From Burkholderiales bacterium RIFCSPHIGHO2_12_FULL_61_11 (lineage in GTDB: Bacteria > Pseudomonadota > Gammaproteobacteria > Burkholderiales > Burkholderiaceae_C): a DNA stretch of 8,617 nt. Of the stretch, positions 1-6,087 are shown piece after piece. The stretch covers positions 1-8,617 of the forward strand of contig MERZ01000075.1 in assembly GCA_001770785.1 (NCBI GenBank). The letters are read 5' to 3'. Position numbers and translations under genes: made by a program. How positions within the stretch are numbered: the first letter of the stretch is position 1; each line of letters starts with the position of its first letter. The notes under the pieces are model-generated. The model searched no databases, was not told the DNA's origin, and saw nothing but the letters and a program-made list of their open reading frames with translations.

Positions 1-1728
1 GATCTCTGCGTCAAGCTGGAGGTGCCGCGGCGACGGAAAGCCGAAAGCAAAGCGGGTCTGCGGGTAGAGCTGGTGCAGGTTGCCAAAGTAGGCGGCCGCG
101 CTACGGAACAGGGGGCCGGTGCGCGATAGGGCGCGCTGCGCCGGCGCCACCATGACGTCGCCGATCTGGACGGCCATCACGGTTTGACCGCCGTGGACCA
201 TGGTCCGGGGCATGCCGCCGAAAAATGCGGCGTACTGGCTTTCTTGCCGGACCACGGTGCCCCAGACCGGGGCCTGCCGGTACTTCCAGTCCCATTGTTC
301 GCTTGCCAGCGTGCTGCCGAAGGCTTGAGAAAAGAGCTCCAGCAAGCCCTGCCGATCGCCGGGCTGGGACCAGCGGGTGCTCCAGCGCGGCGTCCAATCG
401 GGCGGTAACGCCAATGGCGGGCTGGCCGGCTCAGCGGCGGCCGCCGGCCGGTCGGGCAGCTCCAGACCGGTTTGCGCCCGCCAGGCATGGGGCAGTGAAA
501 CCATCCCTTGCTCCAGGTGGGTTTGCTCGACCGTCATCATCGCGAACTTCTCGGCCGCGCTGTAAATATGCAGGCCGCGCTCGCAAAACAGGTAGGCGGC
601 GAAGGTGTAGCGCCCCTTGAGCAGGGAAATCGCAGGAAACCGCACGATGGCGGTTCCCCGTCCCGAGCCATCGCGCTGCAGCCTGACGCCGTCGATCCAG
701 GTGCCGGAGCTGGCGAGAATACGGCCATCGGCCGCGTTGATGGTGACGGCGGCGTTGGGCGCGTCCAGGCCTGGGTCGGATTCGAAGCCGATGGTGATTT
801 CGATGTCACTGCGCCCCGACACGGCATGGACGCTGGTGCCGTGCTGCCCATCGCAAGCCAGGCTCAGCGAGCGGATACGGGCATGTCCCGGGGAGGTCAC
901 GACGGGCGCCGCCGCCGTCTCCGGGTCGGCGCTGGGCGGCGCGGCAAGCCGGTCCATATGCTCCTGGTAGGCGGCCGTGACCTGAGCCGGGGCCCCGATT
1001 TGCTTGACCTGGCCGTGGTCGAGCCAGATGGCGCGCGTGCAAAGGGACTCGATCTGGTACATCGAATGCGAGCAGAACAGGATCGTGGTGCCGCTCTCGC
1101 GCAAGCCCAGAATGCGGTCAAAGGACTTGCGCGCGAATTCGCCATCGCCCACCGACAAGGCCTCATCGATGACCAGGATGTCGGGCTCCACGCTGGTGGC
1201 CAGCGAAAACGCCAGGCGCACGAACATGCCGCTGGAATAGGTCTTCACCGGCTGGTCGATGAACGAGCCAATGCCGGAAAACGCGATGATGTCCTCCAGC
1301 CGATCGGCCAGCTGGCGGCGGCTCAGCCCCATCAGCGGGCCGTTGAGCAGCAGGTTTTCGCGGCCTGTGAACTCCTGGTTGAAACCCGCGCCCAACTCAA
1401 GCAGGGCGGCGACGCGGCCCCTGACCCGAAGTCGCCCGACACTGGGGGCCAGCGTGCCGCTGATCATTTGCAGCAAAGTGGACTTGCCGGCGCCGTTGTG
1501 GCCAACCAGGCCCAAGACTTCCCCCTGCTTGATGGCCAGATCCATCGGATGCAGGGCCCAGAAGGGCGGGGTCCGGCTGGCCGTGCCCGCCAGTGCCGAC
1601 AGCAGTGCAGCCACCGGTTTTGTCGCCGGATAATAAGCCTTGCCCAGACCCCCGGCCTCGATCACTGAGCCTGTCGCGTGACTTTTTTCCAGGCTTTCGT
1701 CGGTTTCCAGGTCGTCTTGCGTAATCAT
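1..1728 (-). CDS. wzt: Wzt-type polysaccharide ABC exporter ATPase fused to a GNAT-like acyltransferase domain (3' end cut by window)
   Basis: Reading on the minus strand from the ATG at 1728, 576 codons stay open to base 1, so the C-terminus lies outside the window. Residues about 20-255 are an ABC nucleotide-binding domain: Walker A GHNGAGKST at 76-84, the signature YSSGM at 164-168 (the form usual in Wzt/TagH-type ATPases instead of LSGGQ), Walker B ending DE at 188-189, and the H-loop motif CSHS. Residues about 281-417 look like the Wzt C-terminal beta-sandwich that recognises the exported O-antigen or other glycan. After a Pro/Ala-rich linker (about 418-445), residues about 450-576 resemble a GNAT acyltransferase: a WDWKY motif at 479-483, a VMVAP-x-QR strand-loop at 525-532 and FGFPSP at 562-567. 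Wzt works in the cytoplasm with a Wzm permease to export lipid-linked polysaccharide; no Wzm is visible here. The GNAT domain may acylate the glycan or a sugar precursor (inference). The Wzt assignment is firm and the GNAT call likely. Confidence 0.9.
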   Translation of the reverse strand, partial: MITQDDLETDESLEKSHATGSVIEAGGLGKAYYPATKPVAALLSALAGTASRTPPFWALHPMDLAIKQGEVLGLVGHNGAGKSTLLQMISGTLAPSVGRLRVRGRVAALLELGAGFNQEFTGRENLLLNGPLMGLSRRQLADRLEDIIAFSGIGSFIDQPVKTYSSGMFVRLAFSLATSVEPDILVIDEALSVGDGEFARKSFDRILGLRESGTTILFCSHSMYQIESLCTRAIWLDHGQVKQIGAPAQVTAAYQEHMDRLAAPPSADPETAAAPVVTSPGHARIRSLSLACDGQHGTSVHAVSGRSDIEITIGFESDPGLDAPNAAVTINAADGRILASSGTWIDGVRLQRDGSGRGTAIVRFPAISLLKGRYTFAAYLFCERGLHIYSAAEKFAMMTVEQTHLEQGMVSLPHAWRAQTGLELPDRPAAAAEPASPPLALPPDWTPRWSTRWSQPGDRQGLLELFSQAFGSTLASEQWDWKYRQAPVWGTVVRQESQYAAFFGGMPRTMVHGGQTVMAVQIGDVMVAPAQRALSRTGPLFRSAAAYFGNLHQLYPQTRFAFGFPSPRHLQLDAEI

Positions 1729-1742
1729 CGTGTTTGCGTCAT
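1725..1742 (-). other. Possible five-codon leader ORF overlapping the wzt start
   Basis: On the minus strand an ATG at 1742 is preceded, 8 nt upstream, by TTGAGG, a better ribosome binding site than any directly before the wzt ATG at 1728. It would encode only MTQTR, and its TGA (1727-1725) overlaps the wzt ATG (1728-1726). The two starts lie in a near-repeat (ATGACGCAA and ATGATTACGCAA). Ribosomes loading at 1742 could reinitiate at wzt. This is inference from layout alone; it may simply be chance, or the wzt start may be poorly defined. Confidence 0.25.
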
Positions 1743-1863
1743 CCGTGGCGCCTCAAGCGGCTTGCCAAGGTCATCAAGCGGTCAACTGCCGTTTCTAGGA
1801 TGATTGTCTCACACGAGTTTTTGGGCTTTGCGTGGGAGTCAAGAGGCGTTCAAAGCGGCAGTT

Positions 1864-1879
1864 TGTGATCCGGATCACA
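1864..1879. promoter_or_regulatory. Perfect CRP-type palindrome (TGTGATCCGGATCACA)
   Basis: The 16-bp sequence is a perfect palindrome and matches the CRP consensus TGTGA-N6-TCACA in both half-sites. Regulators of the CRP/FNR superfamily with this specificity include Crp and Vfr (cAMP) and Clp of Xanthomonas (cyclic di-GMP). Its centre (1871.5) is 52.5 bp before the start codon of the TnpB-like gene, and about 46 bp before the transcription start expected from the weak promoter proposed at 1883-1911. Activation of the plus-strand operon is therefore plausible. From wzt it lies about 143 bp upstream. Which regulator binds is not visible from the sequence. Confidence 0.75.
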
Positions 1880-1882
1880 GCC

Positions 1883-1911
1883 CGGACAAAACGCAGGCAA
1901 AAGTTCATATA
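1883..1911 (+). promoter_or_regulatory. Possible weak sigma-70 promoter for the secretion operon
   Basis: CGGACA (1883-1888) and CATATA (1906-1911) are spaced by 17 bp and could be a poor -35 and a moderate -10, giving a transcript start near 1918. A weak -35 next to a CRP-type site fits an activator-dependent promoter. If this start is used, the transcript would lack the left arm of the 1904-1940 inverted repeat, which would then act as a DNA operator over the -10 and not as an RNA hairpin. The match is weak and other starts are possible. Confidence 0.3.
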
Positions 1912-1940
1912 GGAAGCCCTACAATGCGTTCCTATATGAA
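1904..1940. repeat. Perfect 12-bp inverted repeat spanning the start codon of the TnpB-like gene
   Basis: TTCATATAGGAA (1904-1915) and TTCCTATATGAA (1929-1940) are exact reverse complements separated by 13 nt. The left arm contains the ribosome binding site AGGA (1911-1914), the loop contains the ATG at 1924-1926, and the right arm is codons 2-6 of the gene. In RNA the stem would pair the ribosome binding site with coding sequence and hold the start codon in the loop. In DNA it would be a two-half-site operator (centres 25 bp apart) covering a possible -10. An exact 12-bp match over such a position is unlikely by chance. The mode of action is inferred. Confidence 0.8.
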
Positions 1941-2544
1941 TTCTGTTGTGCGCATTCCCTTGAACGGTTCGCCGGAGCAGCTCGCCAGTTTGCGTGCCCT
2001 GCAGCAGGGGTTTGCGCAAGTTTGCAATGCGCTGGCCCCCATGGTTCAGCAAAACCGCTGCTGGAATCGGGTCACGCTGCATCACCTGGCTTATAAACAG
2101 TTGCGCGACAAGTTTCCGGCCATGGGCTCCCAAATGGTCTGCAATGCCATTTATTCGGTGTCGCGCACCGGCCGCCTGGTTTACCAGCATCCCGAGAGCC
2201 CCTTCAACCTGAACCGGCTGGCTGGCAAGCCGCTGCCGCTGCTGCGCTTTGCCGACAACTGCCCGGTTTACTTCGATCGGCACACGCTGAGCGTGAAGGA
2301 CGGGCAGTTGTCGATGTATACGCTGGACGGCCGCATCCGCTTTCACCTGGCCTTGCGGCCCGAAGACGAGGCCAGTTTCCATGAAAAGAAGTTGCGCGAG
2401 GTGGTCTTGTCCCGAACGCTGGCCGATGGCTTTGAACTCTCATTCCTTTTCTTGACGCCCACGCCGGGCGAAGAAATTCCCGCCGCCCAGGAGCAAGACA
2501 TGGGCAATATTCCCGAATACGTGATGGTTGAGGAGGCCACATGA
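1924..2544 (+). CDS. TnpB/OrfB N-terminal-domain-like protein lacking the RuvC nuclease, first gene of the secretion operon
   Basis: This 206-residue protein resembles the part of IS200/IS605 OrfB (TnpB) proteins that precedes the nuclease. Residues 8-45 resemble the opening strand and helix; 50-80 match the conserved YxxLRxxF-x-SQ-x(4)-A-x(3)-V segment (here AYKQLRDKF...GSQMVCNAIYSVSR); 114-142 match the conserved stretch VYFDRHTLSVKDGQLS followed by YTLDGRIRFHL; and 155-178 match the strands just before RuvC-I. The expected DxG start of RuvC never appears; the protein ends in an acidic tail (about 181-206). No zinc-finger cysteine pairs are present. The start at 1924 has AGGA 9 nt upstream; an in-frame TTG at 1804 would run through the CRP-type site and adds no recognisable homology. 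The reading frame is intact and overlaps the next gene by ATGA, which argues for a working, co-translated gene and not a dying transposon remnant. Its function is unknown; nucleic-acid binding and operon regulation are inferences. Confidence 0.75.
   Translation: MRSYMNSVVRIPLNGSPEQLASLRALQQGFAQVCNALAPMVQQNRCWNRVTLHHLAYKQLRDKFPAMGSQMVCNAIYSVSRTGRLVYQHPESPFNLNRLAGKPLPLLRFADNCPVYFDRHTLSVKDGQLSMYTLDGRIRFHLALRPEDEASFHEKKLREVVLSRTLADGFELSFLFLTPTPGEEIPAAQEQDMGNIPEYVMVEEAT
2530..2536 (+). promoter_or_regulatory. Strong ribosome binding site for the first ABC transporter
   Basis: GAGGAGG sits 4 nt before the ATG at 2541, inside the last codons of the TnpB-like gene. With the ATGA stop/start overlap it fixes the start of the transporter and points to translational coupling between the two genes. 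Confidence 0.7.
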
Positions 2545-4289
2545 ACTTTCAAAAAACGCCTTCCGAACTGGGCCAGGCGGTGATGCAGCTGCGGCCCTAT
2601 TTTGTGCGGGCCGCCTGGTTCAGTGTCTGTTCCGGCCTGCTGGTGCTGGCGCCGAGCGGCTACATGCTGGAGGTCTATGACCGGGTCGTCAACAGCCGCA
2701 GCCATCTGACGCTGGCCATGCTGACGCTGCTGGTGCTGGCGGCTTACTGCCTGATGGAAATTCTCGAATGGGCACGCGCGCAAATCATGTACCAGGCCGG
2801 CCTGCAGCTGGACCAGCGCTTGCGCAACCGGGTCTTTACCGCCATCTTCGCGGCCAATCTGAAACGGATACGCGGTGGCAGCATGCAGTTGCTGAACGAC
2901 TTTCGTACCGTGCGGGAGTTCTTGCATTCGCCGCCGCTGCTGGCCGTGATGGAGGCCCCGGTTTCGCTGGTCCTTCTGCTGCTGATGTTTGCCGTCAGCC
3001 CGGTGCTGGGCTGGTCGGCCATGGTGGGCTCGGTGCTGCAGGTTTTTGTCGGCTGGCTCAACGAACGGAGCACGCAGCCGCCTCTGGTGGCGGCCAACCG
3101 CTGCGCCATCGCCGCCCAGCAGTACGCTGACGGCTCGCTGCGAAATGCCCAGGTGATCGAATCGATGGGCATGCTGCGCGACATCCACCGGCGCTGGATG
3201 GGCAAGCAGCGCGAATTCCTGGCGCTGCAGGCTCTGGCGTCGGACCAGGCCGGGGGGTATCAGGCGATCACCAAGTTTTTGCAGGTCAGCCTGGGGTCGA
3301 TGATGCTGGGGCTTGGCGCCTGGCTGCTGTTGAAGAACGAGCTCAATGGCGGCGCCGGCATGATGATCGTTGGCTCGATTCTGGGGGGACGGGTGCTGGC
3401 GCCGCTGGTCCAGATCGTGACCCAGTGGCGCATGGTGGTCAATGTGCGTGACGCGTGGCAACGGCTTGAAAACCTGCTGGCGGCGGTCCCGGCGAAGCAG
3501 GACGCGATGGCGCTGCCGCCGCCGCGGGGCCGGCTGCAGGTTGAAAGCCTGATGGCCGGCGCTCCGGGCGCTGGCGTGCCCATCATCAGGAATGTGGCGT
3601 TCAGCCTGTCACCGGGTGAGGTTCTGGCCGTGGTCGGCCCTTCGGCTTCAGGCAAGACGACGCTGGCCCGGCTGCTGGTCGGCCTGTGGCCGGCGGCCAG
3701 CGGCAAGGTGCGGCTCGACGGGGCGGATGTCTTCGCCTGGGACAAGGGTGAGTTGGGCCCGTCCATCGGCTATCTGCCGCAGGATGTGGAATTGCTCGAT
3801 GGCACGCTGGCTGAAAACATTGGGCGCTTTGGCGAAATCGAGCCGGCCAAGGTCAAGGCGGCCGCCCAGGCCGTCGGCCTGCACGACTTCATCATGGGCC
3901 TGCCGCTGGGCTATGAGAGTCCGGTGGGACGCGAGGGCGCCAGGCTGGCGGGCGGGCAGCGACAGCGCGTTGCGCTGGCGCGGGCGATTTACGGCGACCC
4001 GGTGCTGGTGGTGCTGGATGAGCCCAACGCCAGCCTGGACGAGGCGGGCGATGCGGCGCTGGCCGCCGCCATCCTGGCGCTCAAGGCGCGCGGCACGACC
4101 TTTGTCGTCATGACGCACCGCACCAGTGTGCTGGCCGTCGCCGACAAGATGCTGGTGCTGCAGGAGGGCGTGATGCAAGCCTTTGGCCCGCGCGATGAGG
4201 TGCTGGACGCCTTGAAGAAGGCGAGTGAAAAAGCGGCTGCCGCGCAGGCCGGCCAGGCCGCTGGGCGCGCGCTGGCCGCCGCGGCCTGA
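2541..4289 (+). CDS. Type I secretion permease/ATPase, PrtD type (first of two paralogues)
   Basis: A 582-residue half-transporter that uses ATP to drive a protein substrate directly from the cytoplasm into an HlyD-TolC channel. Hydrophobic segments near residues 24-44, 57-77, 135-170 and 245-285 form the membrane domain; there is no N-terminal C39 peptidase or peptidase-like domain, as in the PrtD/protease-secretion group. The nucleotide-binding domain has Walker A GPSASGKTT from 366, signature LAGGQ at 469-473, Walker B ending in D493-E494, and the H-loop H526. The signature has Ala in place of the usual Ser, but the catalytic Glu and His are present, so ATPase activity is expected. It shares LRNAxVxESMGM and LGYLPQDVEL-type stretches with the next gene, and the ATP-domain motifs have identical residue numbers in both, so the two arose by duplication. 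The C-terminus is an Ala-rich tail. The substrate is unknown. Confidence 0.93.
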   Translation: MNFQKTPSELGQAVMQLRPYFVRAAWFSVCSGLLVLAPSGYMLEVYDRVVNSRSHLTLAMLTLLVLAAYCLMEILEWARAQIMYQAGLQLDQRLRNRVFTAIFAANLKRIRGGSMQLLNDFRTVREFLHSPPLLAVMEAPVSLVLLLLMFAVSPVLGWSAMVGSVLQVFVGWLNERSTQPPLVAANRCAIAAQQYADGSLRNAQVIESMGMLRDIHRRWMGKQREFLALQALASDQAGGYQAITKFLQVSLGSMMLGLGAWLLLKNELNGGAGMMIVGSILGGRVLAPLVQIVTQWRMVVNVRDAWQRLENLLAAVPAKQDAMALPPPRGRLQVESLMAGAPGAGVPIIRNVAFSLSPGEVLAVVGPSASGKTTLARLLVGLWPAASGKVRLDGADVFAWDKGELGPSIGYLPQDVELLDGTLAENIGRFGEIEPAKVKAAAQAVGLHDFIMGLPLGYESPVGREGARLAGGQRQRVALARAIYGDPVLVVLDEPNASLDEAGDAALAAAILALKARGTTFVVMTHRTSVLAVADKMLVLQEGVMQAFGPRDEVLDALKKASEKAAAAQAGQAAGRALAAAA

Positions 4290-4303
4290 AATCGGCAACG
4301 TAC

Positions 4304-4307
4304 AAGG
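4304..4307 (+). promoter_or_regulatory. Ribosome binding site setting the second ABC transporter start
   Basis: AAGG lies 10 nt before the ATG at 4318. This supports starting the second transporter there and not at the in-frame ATG at 4225, which lies inside the preceding gene and would add a basic, non-homologous N-terminus. Confidence 0.5.
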
Positions 4308-4317
4308 TAAGCATTCC

Positions 4318-6045
4318 ATGAAAAAATCCGAATTCTTCAATCGCAGCGAATTGACGGCCACCCTGTGGGCTTTCCGGCAGGAGTTCCTGATCGTCGGGGT
4401 GTTGAGCTTCCTGACGAACCTGCTGATGCTGGCGCCAACCCTCTACATGCTGCAGGAATTCGACCGCGTGCTGACCAGCCAGAGCGGGCTCACGCTGCTG
4501 GCGGTGTCGCTGATCACGCTGTTCCTGTTTGGCGTGATGGCCGGCTCGGAATGGCTGCGCTCGCGCGTGCTGGTACGGGCCGGGATGCGGTTTGACGAGC
4601 AGCTGAGCACCCGCGTCTTCAATGCCAGTTTCGAGGCCAACCTGGGCCAGTCGTCGGCCAGCCCCTCGCGGGCGTTCGGGGACTTGATTCAAATTCGGCA
4701 GTTCATCACGGGCAGCGGCATTTTTGCGCTTTTCGACGCGCCGTGGGCACCGATCTATATTGCGGTGACCTTTTTCCTGCACCCGCTGCTGGGTCTGTTG
4801 TCGCTGGTGTTTGTCCTGATCCAGGCGGCGCTGGCCTGGTTTGGGCACCAGCAAACCGTGGCCCCCTGGGAAGAGGCTGCCAAGGCGGGTAGCGACTCGA
4901 ACAGCTATCTGCAGAGCAAGCTGCGAAACGCCGAAGTGCTGGAATCGATGGGCATGATCGGCAACCTGCAAAAACGCTGGAACCGCCAGCATCTGGCCTG
5001 GATGGACAAGAACTCTAGCGCGCAGGGTCTGACCTACCGCGTGACCGCCTGGAGCAAGTTCATTCGCTACAGCCAGCAGTCGCTGTCGCTTGGCGCGGGC
5101 GCGCTGCTGGTGATCGACGGCCAACTGTCGCCGGGCGCCATGATTGCGGCGAACGTGCTGATGGCGCGTGCGCTCGCGCCGATCGACCAGCTGGTGAGCA
5201 CCTGGCGCGGCTTTGTGACCTGCCGCGCCGCCTTTGAACGGCTGGAAGCGCTGCTGCTTGACTACCCGGAGCGTGACCCGGCCCTGACCCGCGTTGCGCC
5301 GACCGGCGCGATCAGCTTGCGTGGCGTGGTGGCCAGCGCTGAAGGGCGGGCGCAGCCGATTCTGAAAAACATCTCCTTCGCGGTTCCTGCCGGGACCGTG
5401 GTGGCGGTGCTCGGACCGTCAGGCTCGGGCAAGTCCACCCTGGCCAGGGTCATGGTCGGGATCTGGCCAGAGGTCGCCGGTGAAGTGCTGCTCGACGGCA
5501 TGCCGCTGGAAAAATGGAGCCGCGTCGAGCTGGGTCCCCATCTGGGCTATCTGCCGCAGGATGTTGAACTGTTCGAGGGCTCGATTGCCGAGAACATTGC
5601 CCGGCTTGGCAAGGTCGACTCCGAAAAGGTGATCGAGGCGGCGCGCTGTGCCGGCCTGCACGAGATGATCCTGCGCTTTCCCAAGGGCTATGACACGCCC
5701 ATTGGCGAGGCCGGCAACCTGCTGTCCGGCGGGCAACGCCAGCGCATCGGGCTGGCGCGCGCCGTCTATGGCGATCCCGCACTGATTGTGCTGGATGAGC
5801 CGAATGCCAACCTGGACGAGGCGGGCGAAGCCGCGCTGATGCGGACCGTTCGCGAGTTGAAAGCCAAGGGGAAAACCGTCTTCCTGATCACCCACCGCCC
5901 CGGCGCCATTGCGGCGGCCGATCGGCTCATGATTCTTCGCGACGGCGAGCTGGTTGCCAACGGGCCCAAGGAGGCCGTGCTGGCCGCCTTGCGACCCGCT
6001 AGCGCTCCCGCCGTACCCCCCGAAGCCGCGCTCCAGCCGGCCTGA
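4318..6045 (+). CDS. Type I secretion permease/ATPase, PrtD type (second of two paralogues)
   Basis: A 575-residue inner-membrane half-transporter, 28 bp downstream of its paralogue. Hydrophobic segments occur near residues 22-45, 58-78 and 135-175, with a further pair around 250-295; no C39-type domain is present. The ATP domain is fully canonical: Walker A GPSGSGKST from 366, LSGGQ at 469-473, Walker B ending D493-E494, H526. The numbering from Walker A to the H-loop is the same as in the preceding protein, showing no net length change between the copies. Such half-transporters work as dimers. Two adjacent, co-transcribed, diverged copies suggest a heterodimer, although two homodimers with different substrates are possible. 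Together with the following HlyD and TolC homologues this gives a full type I system. The start at 4318 is chosen by ribosome binding site and by alignment with the paralogue's N-terminus. Confidence 0.93.
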   Translation: MKKSEFFNRSELTATLWAFRQEFLIVGVLSFLTNLLMLAPTLYMLQEFDRVLTSQSGLTLLAVSLITLFLFGVMAGSEWLRSRVLVRAGMRFDEQLSTRVFNASFEANLGQSSASPSRAFGDLIQIRQFITGSGIFALFDAPWAPIYIAVTFFLHPLLGLLSLVFVLIQAALAWFGHQQTVAPWEEAAKAGSDSNSYLQSKLRNAEVLESMGMIGNLQKRWNRQHLAWMDKNSSAQGLTYRVTAWSKFIRYSQQSLSLGAGALLVIDGQLSPGAMIAANVLMARALAPIDQLVSTWRGFVTCRAAFERLEALLLDYPERDPALTRVAPTGAISLRGVVASAEGRAQPILKNISFAVPAGTVVAVLGPSGSGKSTLARVMVGIWPEVAGEVLLDGMPLEKWSRVELGPHLGYLPQDVELFEGSIAENIARLGKVDSEKVIEAARCAGLHEMILRFPKGYDTPIGEAGNLLSGGQRQRIGLARAVYGDPALIVLDEPNANLDEAGEAALMRTVRELKAKGKTVFLITHRPGAIAAADRLMILRDGELVANGPKEAVLAALRPASAPAVPPEAALQPA

Positions 6046-6087
6046 GGTTGGGCGCTGTTCCTTTATCACTTTTCACCCGAGTCCGCT

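Larger units (their letters stand above)
1729..1923. promoter_or_regulatory. Divergent intergenic region between wzt and the secretion operon
   Basis: This 195-bp gap separates the two divergent start codons, so promoters for both units should lie here or in the first codons. It contains a CRP-type palindrome and the left arm of a 12-bp inverted repeat, listed separately. An 8-bp direct repeat TCAAGCGG occurs at 1753-1760 and 1774-1781, 21 bp apart (two helical turns), with looser copies at 1839-1846 and 1850-1858. I could not identify a convincing sigma-70 promoter for wzt: a minus-strand TTGACT at 1842-1837 has no good -10 at normal spacing. Confidence 0.7.

Noticed and set aside
508..1668. 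A 386-codon plus-strand open frame opposite wzt
   Set aside because: It is antisense to a gene with clear ABC ATPase motifs, its product is low-complexity and resembles no family, and long antisense frames are common in GC-rich DNA.
1804..1923. N-terminal extension of the TnpB-like gene from a TTG at 1804
   Set aside because: It would translate through the CRP-type palindrome and promoter region and adds no family homology; the ATG at 1924 has a good ribosome binding site.
1904..2544. Intact IS200/IS605 insertion sequence
   Set aside because: No TnpA gene, no RuvC domain, and the gene is joined to the next gene by a 4-bp overlap, so there is no element end on its right side.
2343..3461. A 372-codon minus-strand open frame opposite the first transporter
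   Set aside because: The product is rich in His, Gln and Arg without any recognisable domain and mirrors the codon bias of the opposite strand; the same applies to minus-strand frames at 4108-5124, 6598-7524 and 7667-8542.
3945..3959. The LAGGQ signature as proof of a dead ATPase site in the first transporter
   Set aside because: Walker A Lys, Walker B Asp-Glu and the H-loop His are all intact, and Ser to Ala in the signature does not by itself abolish ATPase activity.
4225..4317. Upstream start of the second transporter inside the first one
   Set aside because: The extra residues are just the out-of-frame tail of the preceding gene; the ATG at 4318 has its own ribosome binding site and aligns with the paralogue's N-terminus.
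6046..6087. Terminator or promoter between the second transporter and the HlyD-type gene
   Set aside because: The 42 bp show no stem followed by a T-run and no convincing promoter; the genes are most simply one operon.
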